A stretch of 36,548 nt of DNA from contig ONCZ01000055.1 in NCBI GenBank assembly GCA_900316445.1, forward strand, positions 1-36,548, given 5' to 3'. Shown piece by piece: positions 29,826 to 36,548 of this stretch (its first letter is position 1; every line of letters starts with the position of its first letter). Made by a program: the position numbers and the translations under genes. Source of the DNA: an uncultured Prevotellaceae bacterium. Lineage in GTDB: Bacteria > Bacteroidota > Bacteroidia > Bacteroidales > Bacteroidaceae. The notes under the pieces were generated by a model. The model was not told where the DNA came from. It did no database searches and worked only from the letters and a program-made list of their open reading frames with translations.

Positions 29826-31106
29826 TTAATATGCAAACAGCGGATAGTCCTTCATCTTCTCATTCACTCTTGCACGGACGGAGGCGATCACCTGCTCGTT
29901 TTCAGGATCATTGAGCACTTCCTCAATCCAGGCTGCAATCTGCACCATCAGGTCTTCCTTGGCACCACGGGTAGTGATGGCAGGTGTTCCCAAACGGATA
30001 CCGCTGGTCTGGAAGGCGCTGCGAGAGTCGAACGGTACCATATTCTTGTTGACGGTGATGTCGGCAGCAACCAGAGCATTCTCAGCCACCTTACCTGTCA
30101 GGTCGGGATACTTAGAACGGAGGTCTACCAGCATCGAGTGGTTGTCTGTACCACCGCTGACGATGCCGAAGCCACGCTTGACGAGTTCCTCGGCCAGCAC
30201 CTTGGCATTCTTCTGAACCTGCTTGGCCCACTCTTTGAACTCTGGCTGCAGAGCCTCTCCGAAGGCAACGGCCTTGGCGGCGATGACGTGCTCCAGCGGA
30301 CCACCCTGCTGACCAGGGAAGACGGCGGAGTTAAGCAGCGTAGACATCTTCTTCACGACACCCTTTGGAGTGGTGTAACCCCAGGGGTTGTCGAAGTCCT
30401 TACCCATCAGGATGATACCACCACGCGGACCACGGAGGGTCTTGTGGGTCGTAGAAGTCACGATGTGAGCATATTTCACAGGGTTCTCCAGCAGTCCGGC
30501 AGCGATCAGACCAGCGGGGTGAGCCATATCGATCATCAGCAGGGCACCTACTTTATCGGCAATCTCACGCATACGCTTGTAGTCCCACTCACGGCTGTAG
30601 GCACTGCCACCACCGATAATCAGTTTGGGCTTGTGCTCCAGGGCCAGCTGCTCCATCTCGTCGTAATCCACACGGCCCGTTTCCTTGTTCAGGTTATAGC
30701 CGATGGGGTTGTAGATGATACCAGAGGTGTTGACATGGGAACCATGAGAGAGGTGACCACCGTGGTCGAGGTTCAGGCCCATGAAGGTATCGCCCGGCTT
30801 CAGCACGGCCAGCAGCACGGCTGCATTGGCCTGGGCACCAGAGTGGGGCTGCACGTTGGCATACTCAGCGTCGAAGAGTTTGCAGACGCGGTCGATGGCG
30901 AGCTGCTCCACTTCGTCGACCACCTGGCAACCACCATAGTAACGGTGGCCAGGATAGCCCTCGGCATACTTGTTGGTCAGGTAGGAGCCCATAGCCTCCA
31001 TCACCTGGTCACTCACGAAATTTTCACTGGCAATCAGCTCGATGCCTTTCAACTGGCGCTGATGCTCTTTCTCGATCAACTCGAAGATTGCGTTGTCTCT
31101 GTTCAT
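29826..31106 (-). CDS. glyA: Serine hydroxymethyltransferase
   Basis: PLP enzyme that converts serine and tetrahydrofolate to glycine and 5,10-methylene-tetrahydrofolate, the main source of one-carbon units. The 426 residues are full-length. [12 protein letters not shown] (21-32), [14 protein letters not shown] (48-60), [10 protein letters not shown] (85-94) and the PLP lysine K222 in [14 protein letters not shown] are all present, as are the QGGPLEH and GTPAITTRG segments. It is a single gene with its own promoter (31136-31167). Confidence 0.97.
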   Translation of the reverse strand: MNRDNAIFELIEKEHQRQLKGIELIASENFVSDQVMEAMGSYLTNKYAEGYPGHRYYGGCQVVDEVEQLAIDRVCKLFDAEYANVQPHSGAQANAAVLLAVLKPGDTFMGLNLDHGGHLSHGSHVNTSGIIYNPIGYNLNKETGRVDYDEMEQLALEHKPKLIIGGGSAYSREWDYKRMREIADKVGALLMIDMAHPAGLIAAGLLENPVKYAHIVTSTTHKTLRGPRGGIILMGKDFDNPWGYTTPKGVVKKMSTLLNSAVFPGQQGGPLEHVIAAKAVAFGEALQPEFKEWAKQVQKNAKVLAEELVKRGFGIVSGGTDNHSMLVDLRSKYPDLTGKVAENALVAADITVNKNMVPFDSRSAFQTSGIRLGTPAITTRGAKEDLMVQIAAWIEEVLNDPENEQVIASVRARVNEKMKDYPLFAY

Positions 31107-31135
31107 TTTTGTCCTTATGGTTTGATTTTTGCCTG

Positions 31136-31167
31136 CAAAGGTACTAACTTATTCCGACATATCCAAA
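31136..31167 (-). promoter_or_regulatory. Bacteroidota-type promoter of glyA
   Basis: On the minus strand TTTG (31164-31167), 20 nt, TACCTTTG (31136-31143), then GCAGGC. The leader is about 30 nt. Confidence 0.85.
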
Positions 31168-31187
31168 TTTTATGGAAATAATGTGAT

Positions 31188-31209
31188 GCCGACAGAGTTT
31201 TCTGTCGGC
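31188..31209 (-). terminator. Hairpin after the COG0523 gene
   Basis: GCCGACAGA (31188-31196) pairs exactly with TCTGTCGGC (31201-31209), loop of 4 nt. It is 27 nt beyond the stop of the minus-strand gene at 31236. The following sequence is only weakly T-rich. Confidence 0.65.
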
Positions 31210-31235
31210 TTAGGGACAATATGAAGGGAATGTAT

Positions 31236-32468
31236 TCAGTCTGTCAGGCAGTCGTCGAGGAGGGAAGAGATGAGCTGCTTGTCGAGGTGCTGGCCGATGA
31301 AGACGAGTTTCTGCATGCGGTCGCCGAATTGTTCATCCCAATCACGACGGAGTCCTGGGTTCTGCTGCATGAACTGCTCGAGTTCGTCCTTGGGCATGGT
31401 GGCGTACCATTGGCCGGCATTGCGGATGCTGACTTGTTTGCCGGCCTGTTCGAAGACGTAGCAGGTATCCTTTTCGTCGTGGAAGTAGCAGATTCCTTTG
31501 GCGCGGATGATGCCCTTGGGCCATTTGCGGGCCACGAATTCGTCAAAGAGTCCGAGGTTAAAGGGACGGCGACGGTAATAGACGTAGGTTCCGATGCCAT
31601 ATTCCTCAGCCTCACCCTCATCATGGTGATGGTGGTGGTGATGGTCATGTCCATGATGGTGTTCATGTTCATGATGATGCTCGTGCTCATCGTGGTCGTC
31701 ATCATCATCGTCATCCTCGTCCTCATCTTCGTCGTGATGCTTTTCGACCTCCTGAATCCAGGTGGCAGATGTGGCAACCTCGTCGAAGTCGAACATGCTG
31801 GTATTCAGTATCTTATCGAGTTCCACGTCGCCATAGTTGCAGTCGATAATCTCGGCCTTGGGCTGGAGGGTGCGGATGATCTCACGGATGCGGCCCAGTT
31901 CCTCAGGGCTGACCTCAGCGGCCTTGTTCAACAGCACGATGTTGCAGAATTCAATCTGCTGGATGACGAGGTTTTCGATATCCTCTTCGTCGATGTTCTG
32001 GCGCGTCAAATCCAGTCCGCTGCCAAACTCGTCCCTCATGCGGAGGGCATCGACGACGGTCACGATGCAGTCGAGTAGGGGATAGCCTTGCTCCGTCACT
32101 TCTGGAGCCATCGACGGGATGCTACAGATGGTCTGTGCAATGGGGCCTGGCTCGCAGATGCCGCTGGCCTCGATGACAATGTAGTCGAAGCGTTGCAGGG
32201 CGATGATGTCCTGCAGCTGCTTAACGAGATCCATTTTCAGTGTGCAGCAGATGCAGCCGTTCTGCAGGGCCACGAGCGAGTCGTCCTGCTGGTTCACGAT
32301 ACCGCCCTGCTGAATGAGAGTGGCATCGATGTTGACTTCTCCGATGTCATTGACGATGACGGCAAACTTGATGCCGCGCTCGTTGCTTAATATTCTATTT
32401 AATAAGGTGGTCTTGCCGCTGCCCAGATAACCTGTCAACAGCAGCACGGGGATTGTTGAATGATTCAT
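31236..32468 (-). CDS. COG0523 (G3E, CobW-like) GTPase with His/Asp-rich metal-binding stretch
   Basis: A GTP-driven metallochaperone, probably for zinc. The ATG at 32466-32468 (MNHSTIPVLLLTG) gives 410 residues; the GTG further up is unlikely. Walker A GYLGSGKTTL (13-22), the family's metal motif CICC (72-75 in NGCICCTL), EASGICEPGP and LLNKAAEV (guanine specificity) are present. Residues about 244-285 are a long run of His, Asp and Glu, a metal-binding loop found in zinc- and nickel-related members. The CobW C-terminal domain follows (GICYFHDEKDTCYVFEQAGK). It lies 87 nt after pyrI on the same strand. Confidence 0.92.
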   Translation of the reverse strand: MNHSTIPVLLLTGYLGSGKTTLLNRILSNERGIKFAVIVNDIGEVNIDATLIQQGGIVNQQDDSLVALQNGCICCTLKMDLVKQLQDIIALQRFDYIVIEASGICEPGPIAQTICSIPSMAPEVTEQGYPLLDCIVTVVDALRMRDEFGSGLDLTRQNIDEEDIENLVIQQIEFCNIVLLNKAAEVSPEELGRIREIIRTLQPKAEIIDCNYGDVELDKILNTSMFDFDEVATSATWIQEVEKHHDEDEDEDDDDDDDHDEHEHHHEHEHHHGHDHHHHHHHDEGEAEEYGIGTYVYYRRRPFNLGLFDEFVARKWPKGIIRAKGICYFHDEKDTCYVFEQAGKQVSIRNAGQWYATMPKDELEQFMQQNPGLRRDWDEQFGDRMQKLVFIGQHLDKQLISSLLDDCLTD

Positions 32469-32483
32469 TATGATTTCTTTACG

Positions 32484-32547
32484 ACCACAGATTACGCAGA
32501 TTTCACAGATTGAAATGGACACAGCAATAGTCTGTGTAATCTGTGGT
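32484..32547. repeat. 17-bp inverted repeat ACCACAGATTAC type
   Basis: ACCACAGATTACGCAGA (32484-32500) and its inverse at 32531-32547 differ at one position, which is a G-U wobble if transcribed from the plus strand. CAGATT occurs several times within the arm and loop. It fills the gap between pyrI and the COG0523 gene, upstream of the latter's start codon. I know this as a dispersed intergenic repeat type in Bacteroidota. Confidence 0.8.
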
Positions 32548-32555
32548 TAATTCAT

Positions 32556-33002
32556 TTATACGAGTTCTACTTTGTTAATATCCTGTTCTTTCTCGCAGTA
32601 GTGGCAGGTCAGGATGCCATCGGCCACGTGGAAGTGTGTCTGCATGGGCTCGTTGTTCGTGATGCACTTCGGGTTGTTGCATTTCACGATGCCTTTGATG
32701 ACTTCAGGCGTCACGACGGTCTTCTTCTCCACCACCTCATAGTCGCGGATGAGGCTGAGGATGACGTTGGGAGCAACGACGGAGAGGCGGGAGATCTCAT
32801 CGTCGGTGAAGAACTTGTTGCTCACCTTGATGATGCCCTTGCTGCCTACCTTCTTGGAGGGATAGTTGAAACCGATGGTGACAGGAGTCTTCAGGTCGAA
32901 GAGTCCTAACAGACTGGCTACCTGATAGGTCTTCTCTGCTGGTATATGGTCGATGACGGTGCCGTGCTCAATGGCGGCCACCAGACGTTCTTTCTTATTC
33001 AT
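32556..33002 (-). CDS. pyrI: Aspartate carbamoyltransferase regulatory chain
   Basis: Allosteric subunit that binds nucleotides (CTP, ATP) and joins catalytic trimers into the large enzyme. I use the ATG at 33000-33002 ([14 protein letters not shown]), giving 148 residues. [22 protein letters not shown] is the nucleotide-binding start, and the zinc domain has four Cys: CNNPKC and CHYC. It is 33 nt downstream of pyrB in the same direction, and the gap holds a 14-bp tandem duplication. Confidence 0.95.
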   Translation of the reverse strand: MNKKERLVAAIEHGTVIDHIPAEKTYQVASLLGLFDLKTPVTIGFNYPSKKVGSKGIIKVSNKFFTDDEISRLSVVAPNVILSLIRDYEVVEKKTVVTPEVIKGIVKCNNPKCITNNEPMQTHFHVADGILTCHYCEKEQDINKVELV

Positions 33003-33010
33003 AATCTCCA

Positions 33011-33038
33011 ATCTTCAATGTTCAATCTTCAATGTTCA
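33011..33038. repeat. 14-bp tandem duplication between pyrB and pyrI
   Basis: ATCTTCAATGTTCA occurs at 33011-33024 and 33025-33038. The second copy overlaps the pyrB stop codon. Likely replication slippage or a dispersed repeat unit. Confidence 0.8.
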
Positions 33039-33983
33039 ATAAATAATCGTCTTGTCTGCTTTCACCTCGTCCAATGTGATGCCGAGGACGTCGCAGAAGA
33101 TGGCCTCACGGGCGAAGAGTCCGTTGCCGGCCTGCTGGATGTAGTAGGCGTGAGGATTGTCGTCCACCTCGTAGGCAATCTCGTTCACACGGGGTAGGGG
33201 ATGGAGCACCTTCATGTTCGGCTTGGCACTCTTAAGCATCTCATTATTAAGCACATAGACGTTCTTCACTCGTTCGTATTCCATCAGGTCTGAGAACCGT
33301 TCCTTCTGTACACGGGTCATATAGAGAATGTCTGCATCGGCAATCACTTTGTCGTTGAAAGCCGTGTGCTCCTGATACTTGATGCCGTGCTCGTCGCAGT
33401 AAAGCTTGTATTCCTTCGGCATCGCCAGTTCCTTGGGCGCCACGAAATGGAAGGTGGGGTTGAAGTGGCGCATGGCCATCAGCAGGGAATGGACGGTACG
33501 GCCGTATTTCAGGTCACCCACCATATAGATGTTCAGATTATCAAGCGTCCCCTGGGTCTTGTAGATGCTGTAGAGGTCGAGCATACACTGGGAGGGATGC
33601 TGGTGGGCACCGTCGCCTGCGTTCACAATAGGGATGGGGGCCACCTCAGAGGCATATTGGGCTGCACCTTCGATATAGTGGCGCATCACGATGACGTCGG
33701 CATAGTTGGAGACCATCAGGATGGTGTCTTTCAGCGTCTCACCTTTAGTACCGCTCGTGATTTTCGGGTCGGCAAATCCGATAACACGGGCACCGAGACG
33801 GTTGGCGGCTGTCTCAAAACTGAGCCTCGTGCGAGTCGACGGTTCAAAGAAAAGAGTGGCGACCACTTTCCCCTTCAGAAGTTCCCTGTTTGGATGTCTT
33901 TCGAATTCTTCAGCCATCTGGATCATATAGAGGATTTTCTCCTTCGTCAGATCGGCTATTGTCACAAAATTCCGCTTTTCCAT
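33036..33983 (-). CDS. pyrB: Aspartate carbamoyltransferase catalytic chain
   Basis: Joins carbamoyl phosphate and aspartate in the first committed step of pyrimidine synthesis. The 315 residues are full-length. The carbamoyl phosphate motif FEPSTRTR (47-54) and [30 protein letters not shown] and [11 protein letters not shown] (aspartate-side loop) are all intact. It is first in the pyrB-pyrI order; the COG0523 gene may be co-transcribed. Confidence 0.97.
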   Translation of the reverse strand: MEKRNFVTIADLTKEKILYMIQMAEEFERHPNRELLKGKVVATLFFEPSTRTRLSFETAANRLGARVIGFADPKITSGTKGETLKDTILMVSNYADVIVMRHYIEGAAQYASEVAPIPIVNAGDGAHQHPSQCMLDLYSIYKTQGTLDNLNIYMVGDLKYGRTVHSLLMAMRHFNPTFHFVAPKELAMPKEYKLYCDEHGIKYQEHTAFNDKVIADADILYMTRVQKERFSDLMEYERVKNVYVLNNEMLKSAKPNMKVLHPLPRVNEIAYEVDDNPHAYYIQQAGNGLFAREAIFCDVLGITLDEVKADKTIIY

Positions 33984-34006
33984 TCGTTAATTTGAATTTG
34001 TTTGTG

Positions 34007-34014
34007 CAAAATTA
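34007..34014 (-). promoter_or_regulatory. -7 box of pyrB
   Basis: TAATTTTG on the minus strand, 23 nt before the start codon. No clear -33 box. Confidence 0.6.
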
Positions 34015-34057
34015 CGCATTATTTCTGATTTCCGTGCGATATTTTGAAAGAAATTAG

Positions 34058-34065
34058 TAATTTTG
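34058..34065 (+). promoter_or_regulatory. -7 box of the class A PBP gene
   Basis: TAATTTTG followed by GCACTC, 22 nt before the start codon. No clear -33 box. It is divergent from the pyrB -7 box with only 43 bp between. Confidence 0.6.
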
Positions 34066-34087
34066 CACTCAGATACTTAAAAAAGTA

Positions 34088-36421
34088 ATGAAAATCGATG
34101 ATATGAGGAAGCTTTTTATCTATTTTCTATGGACATTATTAGTTGTGACGGTGCTATCCATCGCAACGGCTATTTATGCCATCAACGAGGGATGGATCGG
34201 ATATATGCCTCCCATCGAGGATTTACAGAATCCTATCAACCGCTATGCCACACAGATTTATTCTGCCGATGGAAGAATCATAGGTACCTGGAACTACAAC
34301 AGGGAGAACCGTATCCTGGTGGACTATACCAAACTGTCGCCTTCGCTGGTGCAGGCTCTGGTTGCTACGGAGGATGTGCGTTTCTATGATCATTCGGGTA
34401 TTGACTTCTATGCCTTGGGACGTGCGATCATCAAGCGTGGACTGATGGGACAGAAGAGTGCCGGTGGTGGTTCGACTATCACGCAGCAGCTGGCGAAGCA
34501 GTTGTATTCCGAAAGGGCTCATTCCACGATGGAGCGTCTGTTTCAGAAACCTATAGAGTGGGTGATCGCCGTTAAACTGGAGCGCAATTATACGAAGGAC
34601 GAGATCATCACGATGTATCTGAACTACTTCGATTTCCTGCATAATGCCGTGGGTATCAAGACGGCCTCTGATGTCTATTTCAGCAAGGAGCCTAAAGACC
34701 TGACCGTCCCAGAGGCCGCCACGTTGATCGGACTCTGCAAGAACCCCTCCTATTATAATCCTGTGAGGAATCCTGAGAGGAGCCGTGAGCGCCGTAATGT
34801 CGTACTCGGACAGATGTTAAAGTATGGCTACCTCTCTCAGGCTGATTTCGATAAATATTCGGCAGAGCCGGTTAAGTTGAAATTTCATGTGTCTGATCAT
34901 AAGGACGGCATCGCAGTCTATCTTCGCGAATACCTTCGTCAGTATCTGACAGCCAGGAAGCCGGATCGTGCGCTCTATCCGTCATGGAACATGATCAAGT
35001 TCTACAACGACTCCATTAACTGGGAGAATGATCCTTTGTACGGCTGGTGTAATAAGAACACAAAGCGGAATGGTGAGAATTGGAGTATTTATACGGACGG
35101 TCTGAAAGTCTATACGACGATTGATTCCAGAATGCAGAAGTATGCAGAGGAGGCTGCTTATCAGCATGTGGCAAAATACCTCCAGCCCGCTTTCAATGCA
35201 GAAAACAAGAAGAAAGCCAATGCACCTTATTCTTCGAATCTGACACAGGCACAGGTTCAGCAGATCCTCAACCGTTCGATTCGTCAGAGTGAGCGCTATC
35301 GTGTGCTCCGTGAGAACAAAGCGTCGGACGAGGAGATCCGCCGTTCTTTCCGAACGCCTGTCAGGATGTCCATCTTCACGTATCATGGTGAGGTGGATAC
35401 GCTGATGACGCCGCTTGATTCCATCAGGTATTACAAGTCCTTCCTCAGGACGGGCTTTGTCAGCGTCTGTCCCCAAAATGGTCATGTGAAGGCATACGTC
35501 GGTGGACTTGACTATGCACATTTCTCCTACGATATGGTGATGGATGGCCGTCGGCAGGTGGGTTCTACCATCAAACCCTATCTCTATTCACTGGCGATGG
35601 AAAACGGATTCTCTCCTTGTGACCAGGCGCCCAACGTGCAGCAGACCTATATGGTTGCAGGCAAACCTTGGACGCCGCGTAATGGCAGCAAGGCCCGTTA
35701 TGGGGAGATGGTGACACTCAAATGGGGACTTCAACAGTCCAACAACTGGATCTCTGCCTATCTGATGAGCAGGCTGAGCCCGCAGGCATTCGTCGACCTC
35801 CTTCACGAATATGGTATCCGTAATCCGGAAATCCATCCGTCGATGTCGCTCTGCTTGGGTCCGTGCGATATCAGCGTTGGTGAAATGGCCAGTGCCTATA
35901 CGGCCTTTGTCAATCATGGCATCCGTGCAGCATTGATGTTCGTGACAAAGATTGAGGATGGCGAAGGAAATGTCATCGCCCAGTTCCAGCCGAGAATGAA
36001 TGAGGTCATTAGTGAGGAGAGTGCTCATAAGATGCTGTTCATGTTGAAGAGTGTCGTCGACGGAGGTACGGCAGGACGCCTGCGCTTCAAGTATGGCCTG
36101 AAGGGAGAGATCGCAGGAAAGACGGGAACGACCAACAATAACAGCGATGCCTGGTTTATGGGACTGACGCCTACACTGGTCAATGCTTGCTGGGTAGGAG
36201 GTGATGACCGTGATATCCATTTCGACACGATGGTTATGGGACAAGGTGCAGCGATGGCTCTGCCTATCTATGCGCTTTACATGCAGAAAGTCTATGCTGA
36301 TAAGCAGTTGGGCTATAACGAAGATGCCGTTTTCGATATGCCTGAAGGATACGACCCGTGCTCGTTCATTGGCGATGCTCTTGAGACTGATGATAACGAA
36401 ATAGACGAGATATTTGAATAG
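34088..36421 (+). CDS. mrcA: Class A penicillin-binding protein (transglycosylase plus transpeptidase)
   Basis: Bifunctional wall synthase of PBP1A type (777 residues): polymerises lipid II and crosslinks the strands in the periplasm. One membrane anchor lies at about 10-31. The GT51 domain has the catalytic Glu95 in TEDVRFYDHSGID and GGSTITQQLAKQLY (127-140). The transpeptidase domain has Ser493 in GSTIKP, SNN at 551-553 and KTGT at 678-681. The insert between about 345 and 440 is typical of Bacteroidota members. The acidic C-terminal tail (ALETDDNEIDEIFE) lies outside. It is a single-gene unit ending at the terminator at 36464-36498. Confidence 0.96.
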   Translation: MKIDDMRKLFIYFLWTLLVVTVLSIATAIYAINEGWIGYMPPIEDLQNPINRYATQIYSADGRIIGTWNYNRENRILVDYTKLSPSLVQALVATEDVRFYDHSGIDFYALGRAIIKRGLMGQKSAGGGSTITQQLAKQLYSERAHSTMERLFQKPIEWVIAVKLERNYTKDEIITMYLNYFDFLHNAVGIKTASDVYFSKEPKDLTVPEAATLIGLCKNPSYYNPVRNPERSRERRNVVLGQMLKYGYLSQADFDKYSAEPVKLKFHVSDHKDGIAVYLREYLRQYLTARKPDRALYPSWNMIKFYNDSINWENDPLYGWCNKNTKRNGENWSIYTDGLKVYTTIDSRMQKYAEEAAYQHVAKYLQPAFNAENKKKANAPYSSNLTQAQVQQILNRSIRQSERYRVLRENKASDEEIRRSFRTPVRMSIFTYHGEVDTLMTPLDSIRYYKSFLRTGFVSVCPQNGHVKAYVGGLDYAHFSYDMVMDGRRQVGSTIKPYLYSLAMENGFSPCDQAPNVQQTYMVAGKPWTPRNGSKARYGEMVTLKWGLQQSNNWISAYLMSRLSPQAFVDLLHEYGIRNPEIHPSMSLCLGPCDISVGEMASAYTAFVNHGIRAALMFVTKIEDGEGNVIAQFQPRMNEVISEESAHKMLFMLKSVVDGGTAGRLRFKYGLKGEIAGKTGTTNNNSDAWFMGLTPTLVNACWVGGDDRDIHFDTMVMGQGAAMALPIYALYMQKVYADKQLGYNEDAVFDMPEGYDPCSFIGDALETDDNEIDEIFE

Positions 36422-36463
36422 CGCCTATATATAATATATAAGGTATAGTCTGTTTTTGTCAAC

Positions 36464-36498
36464 AATCCCGAAAACTTTTATGTTTTTGGGATTTTTTT
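36464..36498 (+). terminator. Terminator of the class A PBP gene
   Basis: AATCCCGAAAAC (36464-36475) pairs with GTTTTTGGGATT (36482-36493) with one G-U wobble, loop of 6 nt, then a T-run (to 36498). Confidence 0.9.
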
Positions 36499-36508
36499 AG
36501 GCAAAAAG

Positions 36509-36540
36509 TTTGGATGGTATTGATATTATTCGTACCTTTG
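36509..36540 (+). promoter_or_regulatory. Bacteroidota-type promoter for a gene beyond the window
   Basis: TTTG (36509-36512), 20 nt, TACCTTTG (36533-36540). The window ends 8 nt later, so the gene itself is not visible. Confidence 0.8.
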
Positions 36541-36548
36541 CATCCGCT

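Noticed and set aside
30138-31181. 347-codon open frame antisense to glyA
   Set aside because: Shadow of a strongly codon-biased gene; composition unlike the neighbouring proteins.
31221-32078. Open frame antisense to the COG0523 gene with Met/Val-rich stretches resembling membrane helices
   Set aside because: The hydrophobic stretch is the reverse complement of the His/Asp codon run, so it is an artefact.
1-36548. tRNA, rRNA, insertion sequences, integrases
   Set aside because: No cloverleaf with CCA-ready end, rRNA segment, transposase or recombinase motif was noticed on reading; a dedicated tRNA or IS search was not possible.

Overview
The window reads as chromosomal DNA of a Bacteroidales bacterium, most likely Prevotellaceae (Prevotella/Segatella type). 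The signs are repeated Bacteroidota promoters (TTTG, a 19-20 nt gap, TAnnTTTG), GldB, BACON-domain and DPP-IV proteins, pyrB-pyrI, and the DUF4248 / HU-like / smalltalk set. Most strong Shine-Dalgarno sites are absent; the few present are noted. No tRNA, rRNA, CRISPR array or insertion sequence was seen.

Left arm (1-2.7 kb, minus strand): a five-gene run from a good promoter at 2589-2620, made of a coiled-coil protein, a protein sharing an NN-[FY]-x-AP-[VI]-GQ motif with it, two unknown proteins, and a GH24 phage-type lysozyme cut by the window edge. At 2.7-4.6 kb lies a small operon of an exported unknown protein and a compact transpeptidase-only penicillin-binding protein, ended by a clear terminator.

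Signalling island (4.7-19.1 kb, all minus strand): one tightly packed run of about 13 kb starts at a strong promoter (17896-17927). It encodes a membrane-anchored protein with Asp-rich loops, a secreted caspase-like peptidase, a zinc-ribbon/FHA protein, a PP2C phosphatase, a second cytosolic caspase-fold protein, two lipoproteins, four Hanks-type Ser/Thr kinases with different C-terminal halves (MORN repeats, a periplasmic domain, a zinc ribbon with two membrane helices, a helical domain), and a YhcG-type PD-(D/E)XK protein. A LytTR regulator and a second FHA/zinc-ribbon membrane protein lie just upstream. Kinases, phosphatase and phosphothreonine readers together make a complete reversible Ser/Thr phosphorylation circuit wired to two proteases. 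Two truncated copies of the kinase 5' end lie inside the run, one before the nuclease gene and one before the lipoproteins, which suggests that kinase bodies have been swapped for other cargo at a shared 5' segment. This is the best candidate for an undescribed system here.

Middle (19.1-21.1 kb): a 0.5 kb gene-free tract holds a nearly concentric set of inverted repeats around a 30-bp perfect AT palindrome. Next come divergent DUF4248 and HU-like genes, interspersed hairpin repeats, a 38-residue smalltalk protein, and a small abundant-type lipoprotein.

Right arm (21.3-36.5 kb): mostly core genes. These are mtaB (flanked by 39-40 bp direct repeats), a GT2 glycosyltransferase, a DUF4861 protein, gldB and DPP-IV, a BACON/Ig-like lipoprotein, glyA, pyrB-pyrI followed by a His-rich COG0523 GTPase, and a class A penicillin-binding protein. 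A promoter at the right edge serves a gene outside the window.
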